From Ceratodon purpureus (taxonomy: Eukaryota; Streptophyta; Bryopsida; Pseudoditrichales; Ditrichaceae): a stretch of DNA of 64,000 bases. The DNA is taken from the NCBI GenBank assembly GCA_014871385.1, contig CM026424.1, forward strand, positions 2,545,131 to 2,609,130, written 5' to 3'. The position numbers and the translations under genes are program-made. Positions 46,112 through 57,956 of this stretch are shown here, in pieces. The notes under the pieces are model-generated. The model had not been told where the DNA came from, did no database searches, and worked only from the letters and a program-made list of their open reading frames with translations. How positions within the stretch are numbered: the stretch's first letter is position 1; the number at the start of each line of letters is the position of its first letter.

Positions 46112-47325
46112 CTAAATCTCGAAGTTCTTAAAGATTTCTTTCATCACTGCTGATGAGGGGTTCAATGGTTTGCTTGGATAGCACTTGGCTAATATTGCCT
46201 TTGCTGATGAGGGGTTCAATGGTTTGCTTGGATAGCACTTGGCTAATATTGCCTCAACTGACTCGTACTTGTCCATGAAGTCCTCCTGAGGCAAATCCGT
46301 AATTGAGGTCAAGACATGCTCGCTTGCTGACGAACCCACTCTCCAACCCCTCTTTGCAAGTAGAATAGGTTGATGCTCAATGTGTCATGACATGGCCCAT
46401 GCGCAGGCTGAGATCGAGTCAAAAGAGCCTCATACCGAACAACAATCATAAAATGTTTGGCATGATACACACGTATTCGGATAGTCACTAACCTCTGATC
46501 TACTCGACCTTGGACTTTGACAATCGCCTCGATCTCCACAAATCCCAACATCCCTTTGTCGGTAATCTTTATACCAATAACCACCGGCGCCCCCGTTCTC
46601 ACCAACAAGTCCACTTCGCGGAGCACTTTATCAAAGTTATGCTCATTTCTATATCTTACCTCACCTACAACAAGTGGAGTGTGAAAAAGTCGACCGCGTC
46701 CAAGAATACACATGTCAGGTTGTTTCACGCCATACCTTGGAATAGTGAAGTTCAGATCCGTTGAACCATACAATTTGTATGAAACCTCCCTTCCAAAACA
46801 CACGACAACCTCTGTGATAATAGCGGAAATAAGCCACCCTGCGGCACATGAGTGCGGCGGGTTGGGATCCCCATAAAGAAAAACTTTTCTTCCCTCCTCA
46901 ATAAATGCAATCTTCTACACCCGAGAAACCGTCTGGATCCAAGCATCAAGAATAATGGGCGAAATGCCTCCGGCGATGAACCAAGGACCACACTCGAATT
47001 CCCCACGTCGGTTGGCTTTCTCTAGCTTTACTTCATAAAAGTCCACCACTGTCTCCAAATAAGCAGTGAGTTCCTCCATTACAGTCCAGAGAAGTGGCGC
47101 TTTCAATGAGATGCAGAACTTTGGAGAGCAACTTGTGCTGTAAGCGGCGATGGCCTTCCCCGCGAGCAACAAATTGGACGAGATCGCTCCAGTGCGCACC
47201 AAACCTGAGCAACCCTGGCGCTTCGGCCAAGCATAAGGATTTTGGTTGCTGAAAAGGGATTTAAAGACATGAATTCTTACGTAATGTCCCCTCAAACCTT
47301 GAATCTTCAATGAACCTTCAATCAA
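46112..47325 (-). pseudogene. Possible PD-(D/E)XK-nuclease-like gene, interrupted
   Basis: Coding-like text runs over about 1.2 kb on the minus strand. It starts near 47325, contains GEFECGPWFIAGG, continues after an in-frame TAG near 46913 (VSRV then KIAFIEEG) without change of frame, and includes KQPDMCILGRG, then PLVVGEVRYRNE, then VVIGIKI. The order Pro-Asp, a hydrophobic strand with Glu-x-Arg, and a later hydrophobic strand resembles Uma2-like PD-(D/E)XK proteins found in some algae, fungi and plants. This is low confidence because the usual Lys is Arg. A change of frame occurs near 46310, followed by a segment with a tandem duplication. I cannot say what it did. Confidence 0.4.
46149..46256. 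repeat. 54-bp tandem duplication
   Basis: Two adjacent 54-bp copies are nearly identical and encode AILAKCYPSKPLNPSSA twice on the minus strand, at the C-terminal end of the interrupted gene. Near-identity suggests a recent event. Confidence 0.9.
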
Positions 47326-50300
47326 CTCATTGATAGTCCATCATCAATAAATCTTTAATCAACTCACTGTTGGTCCATCATATTATGGCTGTAAGGAGTC
47401 AAGGATCACGATTAATATACAAAACAACATGATACGAGATGATACGAGATTAGTACAATAGACCAAAAACCAGAAATTGAACTGATTGTGAGTATGACTT
47501 CTAAACTTTGAAACTTACAATTTACTATTAATTAATTTTCTCACTATAAAAACGTCATATATCCCAAACAAGTGGACTAATAACTCCACATTCTTGCAGA
47601 CGACACAAAATGAACTGAGGCTCTGGATGTAATGTCAAGTCAATCTACAAACAAGGTTTACAATGCTAAAATTAATAATTAGCCTTCAAGTTAAACTAGG
47701 AATAGCAAAGCCATTTAAGCTAGGAATAGCAAAGCCATAAGCAACAACATAGGCTAAGTCCTTATATGGTCACTTTTCACTTAAATTTTCAAGTATTCAA
47801 ATTTCCAATCTTCTTCTTGGGCTTCTTTTAGATAACAAACATGAAGAAATATACTAGAGTTTTACTTCAGTTAAATGATATAACACTTTTTAAAGCTAAG
47901 ATAAAAGGTTATGATTTATGAAATTTTCATTTAGAACAAGCTATCGTCTATAAGTTATATACTTTTAAAATTTCCAATAAAGTTTACAAGGGTTTGTAAA
48001 TATTATTCCACATTTCCATTTAGAACTTAAACTTGCAAATACTATTGATAATTGTGACGATTTTTCAAAAGAGTAACAATAGGGCCTGTAATGTCTGAAA
48101 TTTTACTTTGCTCTAACAAAAATTGACATCTTAGAAGAGGTAAAAAATCTACATTCCTCTCTTTTATTAAGAATAGACCACTCTATACTCAAGTTCATAA
48201 AACTCGTATATAAACTTCGAATCAAGTGAAAATATTCCAAAAAAGAAGCGTAACATTCTCATCTATAATTCTTCTTTTCTTATTTTTTCAATATTTTCTC
48301 TTACAACACAAAGTTCAATCATATTTTTGGTTCTTTAAACTTTGGTATACTACACATCAAAACAACAACTACTAGGTAGACACAATCCCTTTTTATGACT
48401 TATCAAATTACCCATATCAATTCATACGACACCATAAGAGCATTTTTGAAATAAGAGGCTCCTCAAATTTCTATCTTATCAACAATCTAATTTTTTTTTA
48501 TCAACAAACCCTAAAATCAACCACAAGAAGGTAAAACAAGCTACTTGCTTTTATCCTATGCAAACAAATGTAATTGGTGGATTGTAAATTCAATATATAG
48601 GCTAAAAATTAGTTATTTTAATATCGTATATTTTGAAAAATTAATTAATTATTTTAAACGCTTTAAATGTCTAAAGTACGCAAAATTGTTACATATATGA
48701 AAATTGCTCTCTTTTCCTTGGCCAATAAATTAAGTGGTTTTTAAAGCCAAAAGCGATAGTCTACTTCACTATTAAAGTAGATGGTTGATTTTGATAAATG
48801 AGTAATTGTGATATTATCAAATTCCAATTTTCAGGGTCTTGAGAATCCATCCGTCATGGCTTTATGAATCAATCACTACAAATACTAAAATTCAAATCAT
48901 AATTATCTCAAACTAAACTTTGACAAACAAAGCTATTTGTTTCTCTTTATTCTATACTTAATAGCTTCTTTGAGAAGCTTGTTTCCATTTTTAACACTTC
49001 AATGACATTATAGTAGCTATCTTTATGATAAAAACTAATGCTAACAATCAAGTATAATTTTTTTAAAGATAATTTATATGGGAAACAATAGAATTAAAAG
49101 TATTATTGTGTTAGTCAAATCTTTAAGAGTTAATTGTTAAAGGCTTTTGAGACTATATTGTAGTCGTAGAACTTTTAGGCCGATTATTTTAAGCTTCTAC
49201 AAATTTTGTATTTTTCTAATTTTTTTCTATATATAGCTTTCACCGCTAGCTTTTCAATGCCGCAAATTTTATAGCAATTGGAGTTACAATGCAAAAATAA
49301 TGGATTCTACAAGAATCTATTCTAAATTCAAGCAGCTTCTAAGAAATTAGAATCTTCCATTTTCTGCCCAAGTTGCTCGTCATTTACAAGGCCAAAAAGT
49401 GACAAAAGTTAATTTCAAACGGTAGGCACATGCAAAATAATAGGGCCAATGTTATTTTCATGCATGGACATTGATGCCAGTTTTCATTTGAATGACAGTT
49501 TTCATCTAGCTAACAATTTCCATTTGCATGGCTTGTCTTCTTTGCTGTAGTTTCAATCCAACTGACAATTATCATCCATAATTCAATGTTCATGCAAAAT
49601 ATTATTTTCATCCACGAAAAAATATTACATCCAATCTTTATTTTCATCTAGACTTAACAAATTTCATCCACTATATATGATGTGGCAAAGGGTCCATCCA
49701 CAGGACCCCCTATTATCAAAACTGCCCCTCAAAAATTGAAGGAAAATATATAATTTATACTTCAAAAAAATTGTGTTTTACTCCAATTAAGTCAAATTTT
49801 GTTTTGGTACATTCCTCATTGACCTTATTTTATCTACCCATTGGATTTTCAATTGGGCATGTTTAGATAATCCTTTTGGATGTTATTTTGGAGAATGTAA
49901 GGCAATTTCAGTAAACCTCTTTTCACAAAATCAAAGATTTTTTCCCCTTCTCAAGCCCATATGGGACTCAAACTTTGTGTGCTTATACTTGATTTCCATA
50001 CCTACTAGGATTGAAGACCCTCCGTAAATCAAATGTGTTTGCAATGTATACTTTTTGGGCATCAAAACATAGGTATACTCTCAAGGAAGGTTGTGTCAAA
50101 AGAAACTTTTACCGTGACTTTAAACCTTAGAATCTTGAAATATGTAAGGTGGATTGTGCTCAAATTTTGTATCCATGGTTTCGGATAAATTAGGTACGAG
50201 ACCTTATGGTTACATATTCAATTATATGTCTAAATTTAGAAAACAATAGATTGCTATCAATGAAGGAATATTTTTGAAAATTTTGGCTCGAAAAACACCA

Positions 50301-50830
50301 AGAGCCTTTGAGAGTTAATCAACAATAGTATGAAAATTTTGGGACAAGATGCTCTTTATGATAAAAACGTTCATGCCAATTTTTATGGTAAATGAACAAT
50401 TTCTCAACAGCTGGTTTCAATGAAATGGTTTCCCCCATTGTTTCCTACAACGACACATTTTGATAGATTGTTGATATCTTTTTTGGTGTTAGTCTTTTGG
50501 CTATTGACTTTTTATCATATTTTATCGTTATAAAGGGGATTTTGTTTCAACAATTTCATGGCCAAACAAAAAAAATCAATCTTTGGGAGGCTATCAAAGT
50601 TGGCAGCAGTGAAAACATGTCCCCAGTGGTAGATTTTGAATAACTTTTTGTTGGTAAATCTTTCGGCTTAGAAACTTGGTGTACATATAACTAACTCAAG
50701 GATGATTCTTTGGTAAAAGTTTCGTGGTAAAATACCAATATCCAAGCTCTTGGGAGACTTTGAAAGATGGCAGTACTGAAATATTTCTCACTGCAAATTC
50801 AAAAACGAATTATTTCACTGTACAGTACAG
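47326..50830. other. AT-rich stretch of 3.5 kb without genes
   Basis: Both strands are dense in stops, with long A and T runs and no splice-bounded frames. A subregion at about 49440-49680 repeats TTTTCATC-like and ATTTTCAT-like words. No known element type is recognised. Composition resembles the 0-5 kb end of the window. Confidence 0.6.
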
Positions 50831-50919
50831 TACAATGCCTTAGACTTTGCTCAAACTAATTCGGAGAATGATATGGAGCGGGACCACATTATCTGACCAG
50901 AGTCTGCAAGGCCGTTTCT

Positions 50920-51189
50920 CCAAGAAAACTGAATGTCTACTGGCTCCAATTACTGTGACAAGCTTGCACCATACATGCAAGATATTTTCACTATCACCTC
51001 GAAGGCAGTGAAGGAAGACGAAGAGCCAGTTGCCCTTCAAGCAATCGAGTTCTGGAGTTCTATTTCTGAGGAGGAGAATGAGATCCAGGAAGAGTACACT
51101 GGTGATTTCTCGTGTGATTCGGAGGTGCCTTGCTTTCAATTCATGGAGCAGGCTCTACCTGCTCTTGCCCCCCTGTTGTTGGGGACATA
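50920..51189 (+). pseudogene. Importin subunit beta-1, single exon fragment
   Basis: The text CDKLAPYMQDIFTITSKAV, then EDEEPVALQAIEFWSS, then EEYTGDFSCDSEVPC and QALPALAPLLL matches the HEAT-repeat region of plant importin beta-1 closely (family: YYDKLAPYMQDIF, EPVALQAIEFWSSICDEE). At the left edge the expected ECL lies in a different frame from the rest, so there is a small break. About 90 of some 870 residues are present and neither neighbouring exons nor splice donors are seen. Importin beta-1 carries cargo through nuclear pores; this is a dispersed exon copy. Confidence 0.8.
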
Positions 51190-51190
51190 A

Positions 51191-52227
51191 TTGCAAGTGT
51201 ATGCAACCCATGCTAAAGTTATACTTGATTGATAACTCAGTGGGTTCGGAGGTGGCATTTTCTTCTTTATAAATTAGGCTCAGAAGAATCAGTAGATGAG
51301 GTGTGCTTTGATCTTCTTCTCCAATTTGCATGTTCGCTTGCTAATTGATCCCTCTTCCATAAAAGAATACTCCTCTTTCATTTTGAGGTAATACATTCGT
51401 CTCAGAAATCTACTTCTCTTAGAGGCCTTCCCAGAGACAAAGATTCCGACGAAGGCGTATCATAAGCAAAACTCAGACTGGTGAATGTATCCATCGGTTT
51501 GTAACCCTGACAAATGTTCAGAGCACTATCAACATTCAATGATAAGTAACTGGATTGCTGCTCCCCGTCTGGCCTTGGTTAATTGGTAATTCAGGTATTC
51601 CATAATCGTCAGGTACGAGGCCTGTCTCTGGAGTATTAGCTCCTCATTTTATCCGGAAACTTGATATACATTCCGACAAACCTCACCATATTTGCAATGT
51701 ATAACTCTATCAGAGCTTATCACCGAATTACTACTGTTCGTCTAGATGATCAATGCTTTCTTCGCTAAAATCTTGATCCAGTTCAGCTTCTAAACGACTA
51801 CCTTCCTTCATTTCCAACTGTATGAATATTCAGCTCACCTTTCAATTGCAGATGATCGAAGCGCGGTTAAAATAGAAGTGAAAGCAAAATCATCACTAAC
51901 TCTTACACACACCACAATCACGTCAATAGGTGCCGAAGAAACCCCGTACTATTGGGTTCTCAAGCTACAAACATGTTGCAATTCTTAGAAACTTCTCCAG
52001 CGCTTGCAGACATAATCACCAAACCTTGCGGACGGTCTCGCGGGCCAATGAATCCAAGTGACGGTGAGAAGAAACATTGTAGCTGCTTGGAAAAATGCTT
52101 GCTCGATTAAGAACACTCGAAATTTACAAAATAGTCACTGACCAGTCGGCACCGGCCATCATAAAAGAAATCCAACCCCTATCTTACAAACTTAGAGGAC
52201 CGGAAAAGTTCTAAAGTGATCCGAAAT
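51191..52227. other. No gene recognised; 3' flank of the first LHCB gene
   Basis: No supported frames. The right end is the 3' UTR side of the minus-strand LHCB gene. Confidence 0.5.
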
Positions 52228-53268
52228 CTAGTTGCCGGGGGTGAAGTTGGTGGCGTATGCCCATGCGTTGTTCGCGACGGGGTCCGCCAAGTGGTCGTTC
52301 AAGTTCTCCAATGGGCCCTTTCCGGTCACGATCGCCTGCACGAAGAACCCGAACATCGAGAACATCGCCAGACGCCCGTTCTTGATCTCCTTCACCTTCA
52401 ACTCAGCGAATGTGTCGGGGTCGTCGGCCAAACCCAAGGGGTCGAATGATCCTCCGGGGTAGATGGGGTCGGTCACATCACCCAAGGGTCCTCCGGCAAC
52501 ACGGTATCCCTCAACAGCTCCCATCAGGATCACCTGGCAGGCCCAGATGGCCAGAATGCTCTGAGCGTGCACAAGGCTGGGGTTGCCCAGGTAGTCCAAA
52601 CCTCCATCGCTGAAGATCTGAGCTCCGGCCTTGAACCACACAGCCTCGCCGAACTTCACACCGCTCTTGGCCAGCAGCTCGGGGGTGAGGCACCCCAAAG
52701 CTCCGAGCATGGCCCAACGGGCGTGGATGACCTCGAGCTCCCTGTTGCGGGCGAAGGTCTCGGGGTCGGAGGAGAGCCCAGCGGTGTCCCAGCCGTAGTC
52801 TCCAGCGAACTCACCATTGAGGTAAGACGGGGTGTTCTCCGAGAAGGGGCCCAGAAACTTGGGTCGGTCAGCGCCATACCTGACATTATCCGGACCGTCA
52901 GAATCAAAATTCTCTCTTTCAACCAAAACCATTCCAGACATGTTGAGGAGATGGCCTTTAGATACTAAGACACTCCAATCAAATGATGCGAAACAACATC
53001 ACATTGACACAATCAAGCTTAGCCGTATACAGTGCAATTCTCGGCATAGCAAAGAAAACATCTTCTCAACAACAATGCAGTGCTGTTAACCGTATCAATC
53101 TTCTGGAATTGCTCACCAGATGCTGTCGCTGCCAGCGGACTTGCTGACGGTCCTGCGCATGGTGACGCGGGCCTCGACATTGCCCACCTTGCGGGAGAGC
53201 TCGTTGACGGGCTTGAGCAGGGACTGCCCAGCCAAGGCTGTGGAGGCACAAGCGGTAGCGGCTGCCAT
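52228..53268 (-). CDS. LHCB2: Chlorophyll a/b-binding protein of LHCII (LHCB2-like), gene 1
   Basis: Exon 1 (53268-53117) encodes the transit peptide and start of the mature protein; exon 2 (52879-52228) the rest, 267 aa in all. The 237-bp intron splits the Trp codon of SIWYG, the early intron position of type II LHCB genes. Landmarks: RRTV near the mature N-terminus (a state-transition phosphorylation context), WYGADR (the trimerisation motif WYxxxR), [13 protein letters not shown] (LHCB2-like), first chlorophyll-binding helix [16 protein letters not shown] and third helix [14 protein letters not shown]. The product binds chlorophylls a and b in thylakoid LHCII trimers and feeds photosystem II. 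A TATA-like TTTAAATT lies about 95 bp upstream and a GATAAG motif, known from light-regulated promoters, near 53510. GC-rich codon use suggests high expression. Confidence 0.95.
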
Positions 53269-55053
53269 AGCTACAGAGTCTGATTCGGAAGGAGAGTAGA
53301 GTCTAAGGTGGGTGAGGGAGGTGACTCTAAGGTTCGAGTGTGAAAGACTGCGTTGCGAGAGAATTTAAAGCATCACAACTGAATGAGTTGCTTGGCAGGG
53401 AAGGGCCAGGAACATGGAGCCACAAACGCAGAAGTGACTCTGATACGTTGAGGTCAGACCGAGTGGATTTTTAGTGGATTAGCCGATCATTAGCATTTCT
53501 ACCGCAGATCTTATCTCGCAATGGCGACTCTACCAACTTCACTGGCACAGGGAGTTGTGACTCACAACTATCTCTTTCTATATCTATCCTCCAGGACACT
53601 TTGCTACCGTCGGTTATTCGAACTTAGAACGACATCCCACTGAGCATTGATTTGATAGACTTTACATACAACTGTGAATCCATTTTGGAACACCTTTTAT
53701 CGAGCAATGTGGATTCGTGCGGCTTTCTGAGTTTTGCACAAGCATGCACACGCTTGGGCAATGAGTGCCAGGCGCTACCATGTGGACTTCGGTGTAAATG
53801 CGAGGAATCCCTGCAGTGTGGGCACAATTGTTTTGAACCGCTCAATTGTTAAAAGTGAGTTCAGGCATTTATGGCACCTACGGTTGCACATTCAAAAGGA
53901 TCTGAGGAGAAAGGTGAGTACTCAAGAGCTGTAAGTAGAAGCAGGTTTAACCGAGATTTTCACCGTGACGTATGTAGAAATAAACGATCTCAACATTTCT
54001 GCCATGACAATTGTAAGTTGAACTGCTGTTTATCGATGAACTTTTCATATGTAACTTAGCATTTCCAAATCAATGTACTGTTCAATTTGTCTCAGGCAGA
54101 GTTCCGCCCAAGTCAGAAACTCGGTTTTGGAGGAACAGAACGTCAGCATGGACCAGAGTGACTGCGTAAATGGCCATTCCAGCATCTAATGGAGTTTCAT
54201 AATACAACCTGGGCTCTGTTCGTGTGCTTTCTTTAAAGACTGTGTAGAACTGTGCAACAGCATGAGCTCTTATACATGCCTGCTTTGCTGTAACAAACAG
54301 AAATACTGTTAGCAAGCGAGATGTGAGTATTTCTAGAGAAGTATTTATATCTGCCCTCCTTTGAAATTCAACAACCCAATTCTCGGACAGAGTTGACTGT
54401 CGACTTGCATAGTCGTGGGAGAAAACTATACGACAACCTCCAAACAATCGACGTCGACCACTGTTTTCTCACAGCGGCAAGATGAGGGGGCAATTCTACG
54501 TTACGAATGCTGGCAACTAAACCTCGAAATGTTAACTAAACCAGTATGAAAGGTTGTTCGGCGGGTCAAGCCACTATTCCCATGAACTCGACAAATAACT
54601 CGTGAAGTACGAAAACAGCAGAGAAGATCATTCGCAAGATCATCAGAAAGCTCGATATTAGACTCAACCAAAAAAAAAATCAGAATTCGGAGCAATTTTC
54701 CAGCTTTATTAAAGGTAATGGGATGTGGATGTGAACACATCACTGGTCACCTAAAAGTATAAAACTAGATAATACTAACCCTCTGAGACAACAAATCTCC
54801 GAGATCACAACTCCAGGAATCCCATCTTGAAAACCGTAACACTTGATACGATGATGAGCTAACAACAGTCCGAGCCAACATATAAACGACTCAGATATTT
54901 GAAGGTTCCACACACGTACAATGTTCCAAAAAGGCTTTCTTTATTCACATCACCTGCGATACACATAAACCACCGAGATAAAACAACCCTCAACCTATGA
55001 TACAAAGCAGTTCACCTCGAACCAAACAAAAATCATTTCGACAAATCCAGTAT
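53269..55053. other. Intergenic between the LHCB genes; one exon-like stretch on minus
   Basis: On the minus strand at about 54290-54085 a segment after TTGTTACAG reads ACIRAHAVAQFYTVF, then YYETPLDAGMAIYAV. It is open and exon-like, but I cannot name it and see no partner exons. The rest is promoter of gene 1 and 3' flank of gene 2. Confidence 0.35.
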
Positions 55054-56165
55054 CTAGTTGCCGGGGGTGAAGTTGGTGGCGTATGCCCATGCGTTGTTCG
55101 CGACGGGGTCCGCCAAGTGGTCGTTCAAGTTCTCCAATGGGCCCTTTCCGGTCACGATCGCCTGCACGAAGAACCCGAACATCGAGAACATCGCCAGACG
55201 CCCGTTCTTGATCTCCTTCACCTTCAACTCAGCGAATGTGTCGGGGTCGTCGGCCAAACCCAAGGGGTCGAATGATCCTCCGGGGTAGATGGGGTCGGTC
55301 ACATCACCCAAGGGTCCTCCGGCAACACGGTATCCCTCAACAGCTCCCATCAGGATCACCTGGCAGGCCCAGATGGCCAGAATGCTCTGAGCGTGCACAA
55401 GGCTGGGGTTGCCCAGGTAGTCCAAACCTCCATCGCTGAAGATCTGAGCTCCGGCCTTGAACCACACAGCCTCGCCGAACTTCACACCGCTCTTGGCCAG
55501 CAGCTCGGGGGTGAGGCACCCCAAAGCTCCGAGCATGGCCCAACGGGCGTGGATGACCTCGAGCTCCCTGTTGCGGGCGAAGGTCTCGGGGTCGGAGGAG
55601 AGCCCAGCGGTGTCCCAGCCGTAGTCTCCAGCGAACTCACCATTGAGGTAAGACGGGGTGTTCTCCGAGAAGGGGCCCAGAAACTTGGGTCGGTCAGCGC
55701 CATACCTGAACAGGTTCAACCACATTAGCCCCCGGGGTTATCAGGAATTCTCTCAAATGTATCTATATTCGTTGTTTGAATCAGTCCGTTCCAAGACTTC
55801 CATGGCCACCCTTGAATGGACATTCTAGACCACACTTACTTCGGTGCAATGTGTAGAAAATTACAGATAGGAAAGTCCCCGAGTTCTATTACAGTGTACG
55901 AAGTTGTGGATACGAGCTATGACGGGTTCACTTAATAGACACACATCAAAATCGAGAGAAAGAACTAGCTATTCAACTTTCACGGGGTGTCGGTGTCTAC
56001 GAATGAAGCGTACCAGATGCTGTCGCTGCCAGCGGACTTGCTGACGGTCCTGCGCATGGTGACGCGGGCCTCGACATTGCCAACCTTGCGGGAGAGCTCG
56101 TTCACAGGCTTGAGCAGAGACTGCCCAGCCAAAGCCGTGGAGGCGCATGCGGTAGCGGCGGCCAT
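55054..56165 (-). CDS. LHCB2: Chlorophyll a/b-binding protein of LHCII (LHCB2-like), gene 2
   Basis: Same structure as gene 1: exon 1 56165-56014 (152 bp), intron 308 bp, exon 2 55705-55054 (652 bp), 267 aa. Exon 2 is identical to that of gene 1 at every base I compared, from the last base of the acceptor to the stop codon. Exon 1 differs at about nine of 152 positions, mostly silent, and the introns and flanks do not align. Function is as gene 1, with the same WYGADR and helix motifs. On the plus strand at 56317-56327, upstream of the gene, two overlapping GATAAG motifs occur; the region about 85 bp before the ATG is AT-rich and TATA-like. It is a tandem, same-strand duplicate 2.8 kb from gene 1. 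Confidence 0.95.
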
Positions 56166-57866
56166 GGTTGCAGATGACGATTCCGGCGACGGAGGACTTT
56201 CGAGTGCGAGAAGCAGATGTGACAAGTATTGAAGGGTGAAGGGAACTATAAATCAAATGGAAGAAGGGGGTTTGGAGGGGCACTGAAGGTGACAATTGGA
56301 GCAAGAGCGCTCGTTGGATAAGATAAGGTGCTCTAGATTTCGAGTTCCAGAAAAGCAAAGATCAACTTGGTGTCAAGTGGGTTTGTTTGTTGATCACGAA
56401 GAGTGGATGAATGTCCTTCTGCATGGCGATTCGAAGCATTTAGTGTACACGGGAATGACTTTTTTTTAAACCTCCAATCTTAGCATCGATTTGGAATACC
56501 AATCGTATGCGGAGCTCTCTGAACGGTTGGATGACGAGTATGTTCAATTATGGGTTGATTTAGTCGGGATCATGTTCGGATCACCTGCCACCAGGCATTT
56601 GGATACTCGACTTGGGACAGAATAATATTCTTATTCAGTGGTGAAAGACAGGTGCATGCGCATGCATAATTTTGCTGGAAAGCATTGCCAGTATTGGAGC
56701 GCTTCACGATGCCAGCATGGATTCAATGGAGGGTTGGATACGAAGACTCGTGAAAAGTTGCAAATGGACTGCAATGATCCAGCTCTCAGATTACTTCCCC
56801 AGAACCAATGTATCAGTGTTCTTGATTTTTTGACGACGATCATGAAAGTTGCTGCGTTTACTAGTTCTGGCGACATGTGGTGTAGTCGCCGCCAGAAGCA
56901 GAGCATAGTTTCACATTGTTCACAAACGTGCAGCTGACAGCTAAACTGTTACTGATTTCAAACTTAGATTTTTGCAACTGATGATCCACTGTTTAGCACC
57001 CATTACATACGCTGTGATGGACATTGAATACCCCATGTACGTTGATATTGACATGATGTCCACGTCGAGTTGGGAAATTGGTCGAACCCGTGTTGCAATG
57101 CTGCTCCACAAATACGATGTTTCGGCAATCTGACTAACACTGATTTCACACCGACAGAAACACATTGCTCCTCAGCGGAGCTTCCACGTTGAATTAGATT
57201 CCAAAAACCAAAAAATGAGAGAGCTTGCTTGCTGGCCCAACGCCTTCTGTTGCACTGACCAAGCACAATGACCCTCCAAAAGTAGTCTAGGTATACCAAT
57301 GTTATCTTTTCCATTATGAGCTCACCATTCTAATTAAACTATGCTCACTCTGGGCTTCCACTTTCTTTGATGAACTAGTGCAATCTGAGAGCTTTTCTTC
57401 TACAGCATTGACGGCTTTGGTGTTTCCGGTCTTATAAGCCATCGCATGAGTGCCTCCCCATTTGCCGTCCATCTTTCTGTATCATTAGATAATCGAAAAG
57501 GAACCCTAAGCTTGATAATTTCTTTTTCGAGACCTATTTGCATCTGTGACTTACCGTCTTCTTTGCTTAGTTTCCACCATCCACACACTACTGTCACAAA
57601 TTTGGAAAAGGCTTTCTGTGTCTGTGAAGGCAGAAATGGCACTGTTACTTTGACTTTCACAAGTGACACAACTGTCGACAATTGACACAATTGAAACGGA
57701 CATAGCTGCCAATAAGCTCAGATTGTTGCCTCGAATTTGGTAACGATAAGACCAAGGAATCTCGAGAAGGCCGGTGGAACTTGAGTAATAAGGTTCGTAA
57801 CTCAAATTTATATAACAAAAAATTATGTAACCGAAAATGACATTTCATTTCTAGCTGTTACATAAC
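56166..57866. other. No gene recognised
   Basis: The left end is the gene 2 promoter. On the minus strand at 57690-57400 a 96-codon frame overlaps another open frame reading GKWGGTHAMAYKTGNTKAV, which has a faint ankyrin-like look. Neither is supported by splice sites or family. Confidence 0.35.
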
Positions 57867-57956
57867 TAGCTTTTCCTTCAATACATATGAATATATAGCA
57901 TTTGTCAGAATTAGCTTTTCCTTCAATACATATGAATATATAGCATTTGTCAGAAT
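57867..57956. repeat. 45-bp tandem duplication
   Basis: Two adjacent 45-bp copies starting TAGCTTTTCCTTCAATAC are identical as read. This is noncoding and points to a recent slippage or duplication event. Confidence 0.95.

Noticed and set aside
52567-52968. Plus-strand frames across both LHCB genes
   Set aside because: They are mirror images of the LHCB exons and repeat identically in both copies because exon 2 is identical.
57400-57690. Ankyrin-repeat gene
   Set aside because: Only one weak motif, in competition with another open frame, and no neighbouring repeats.
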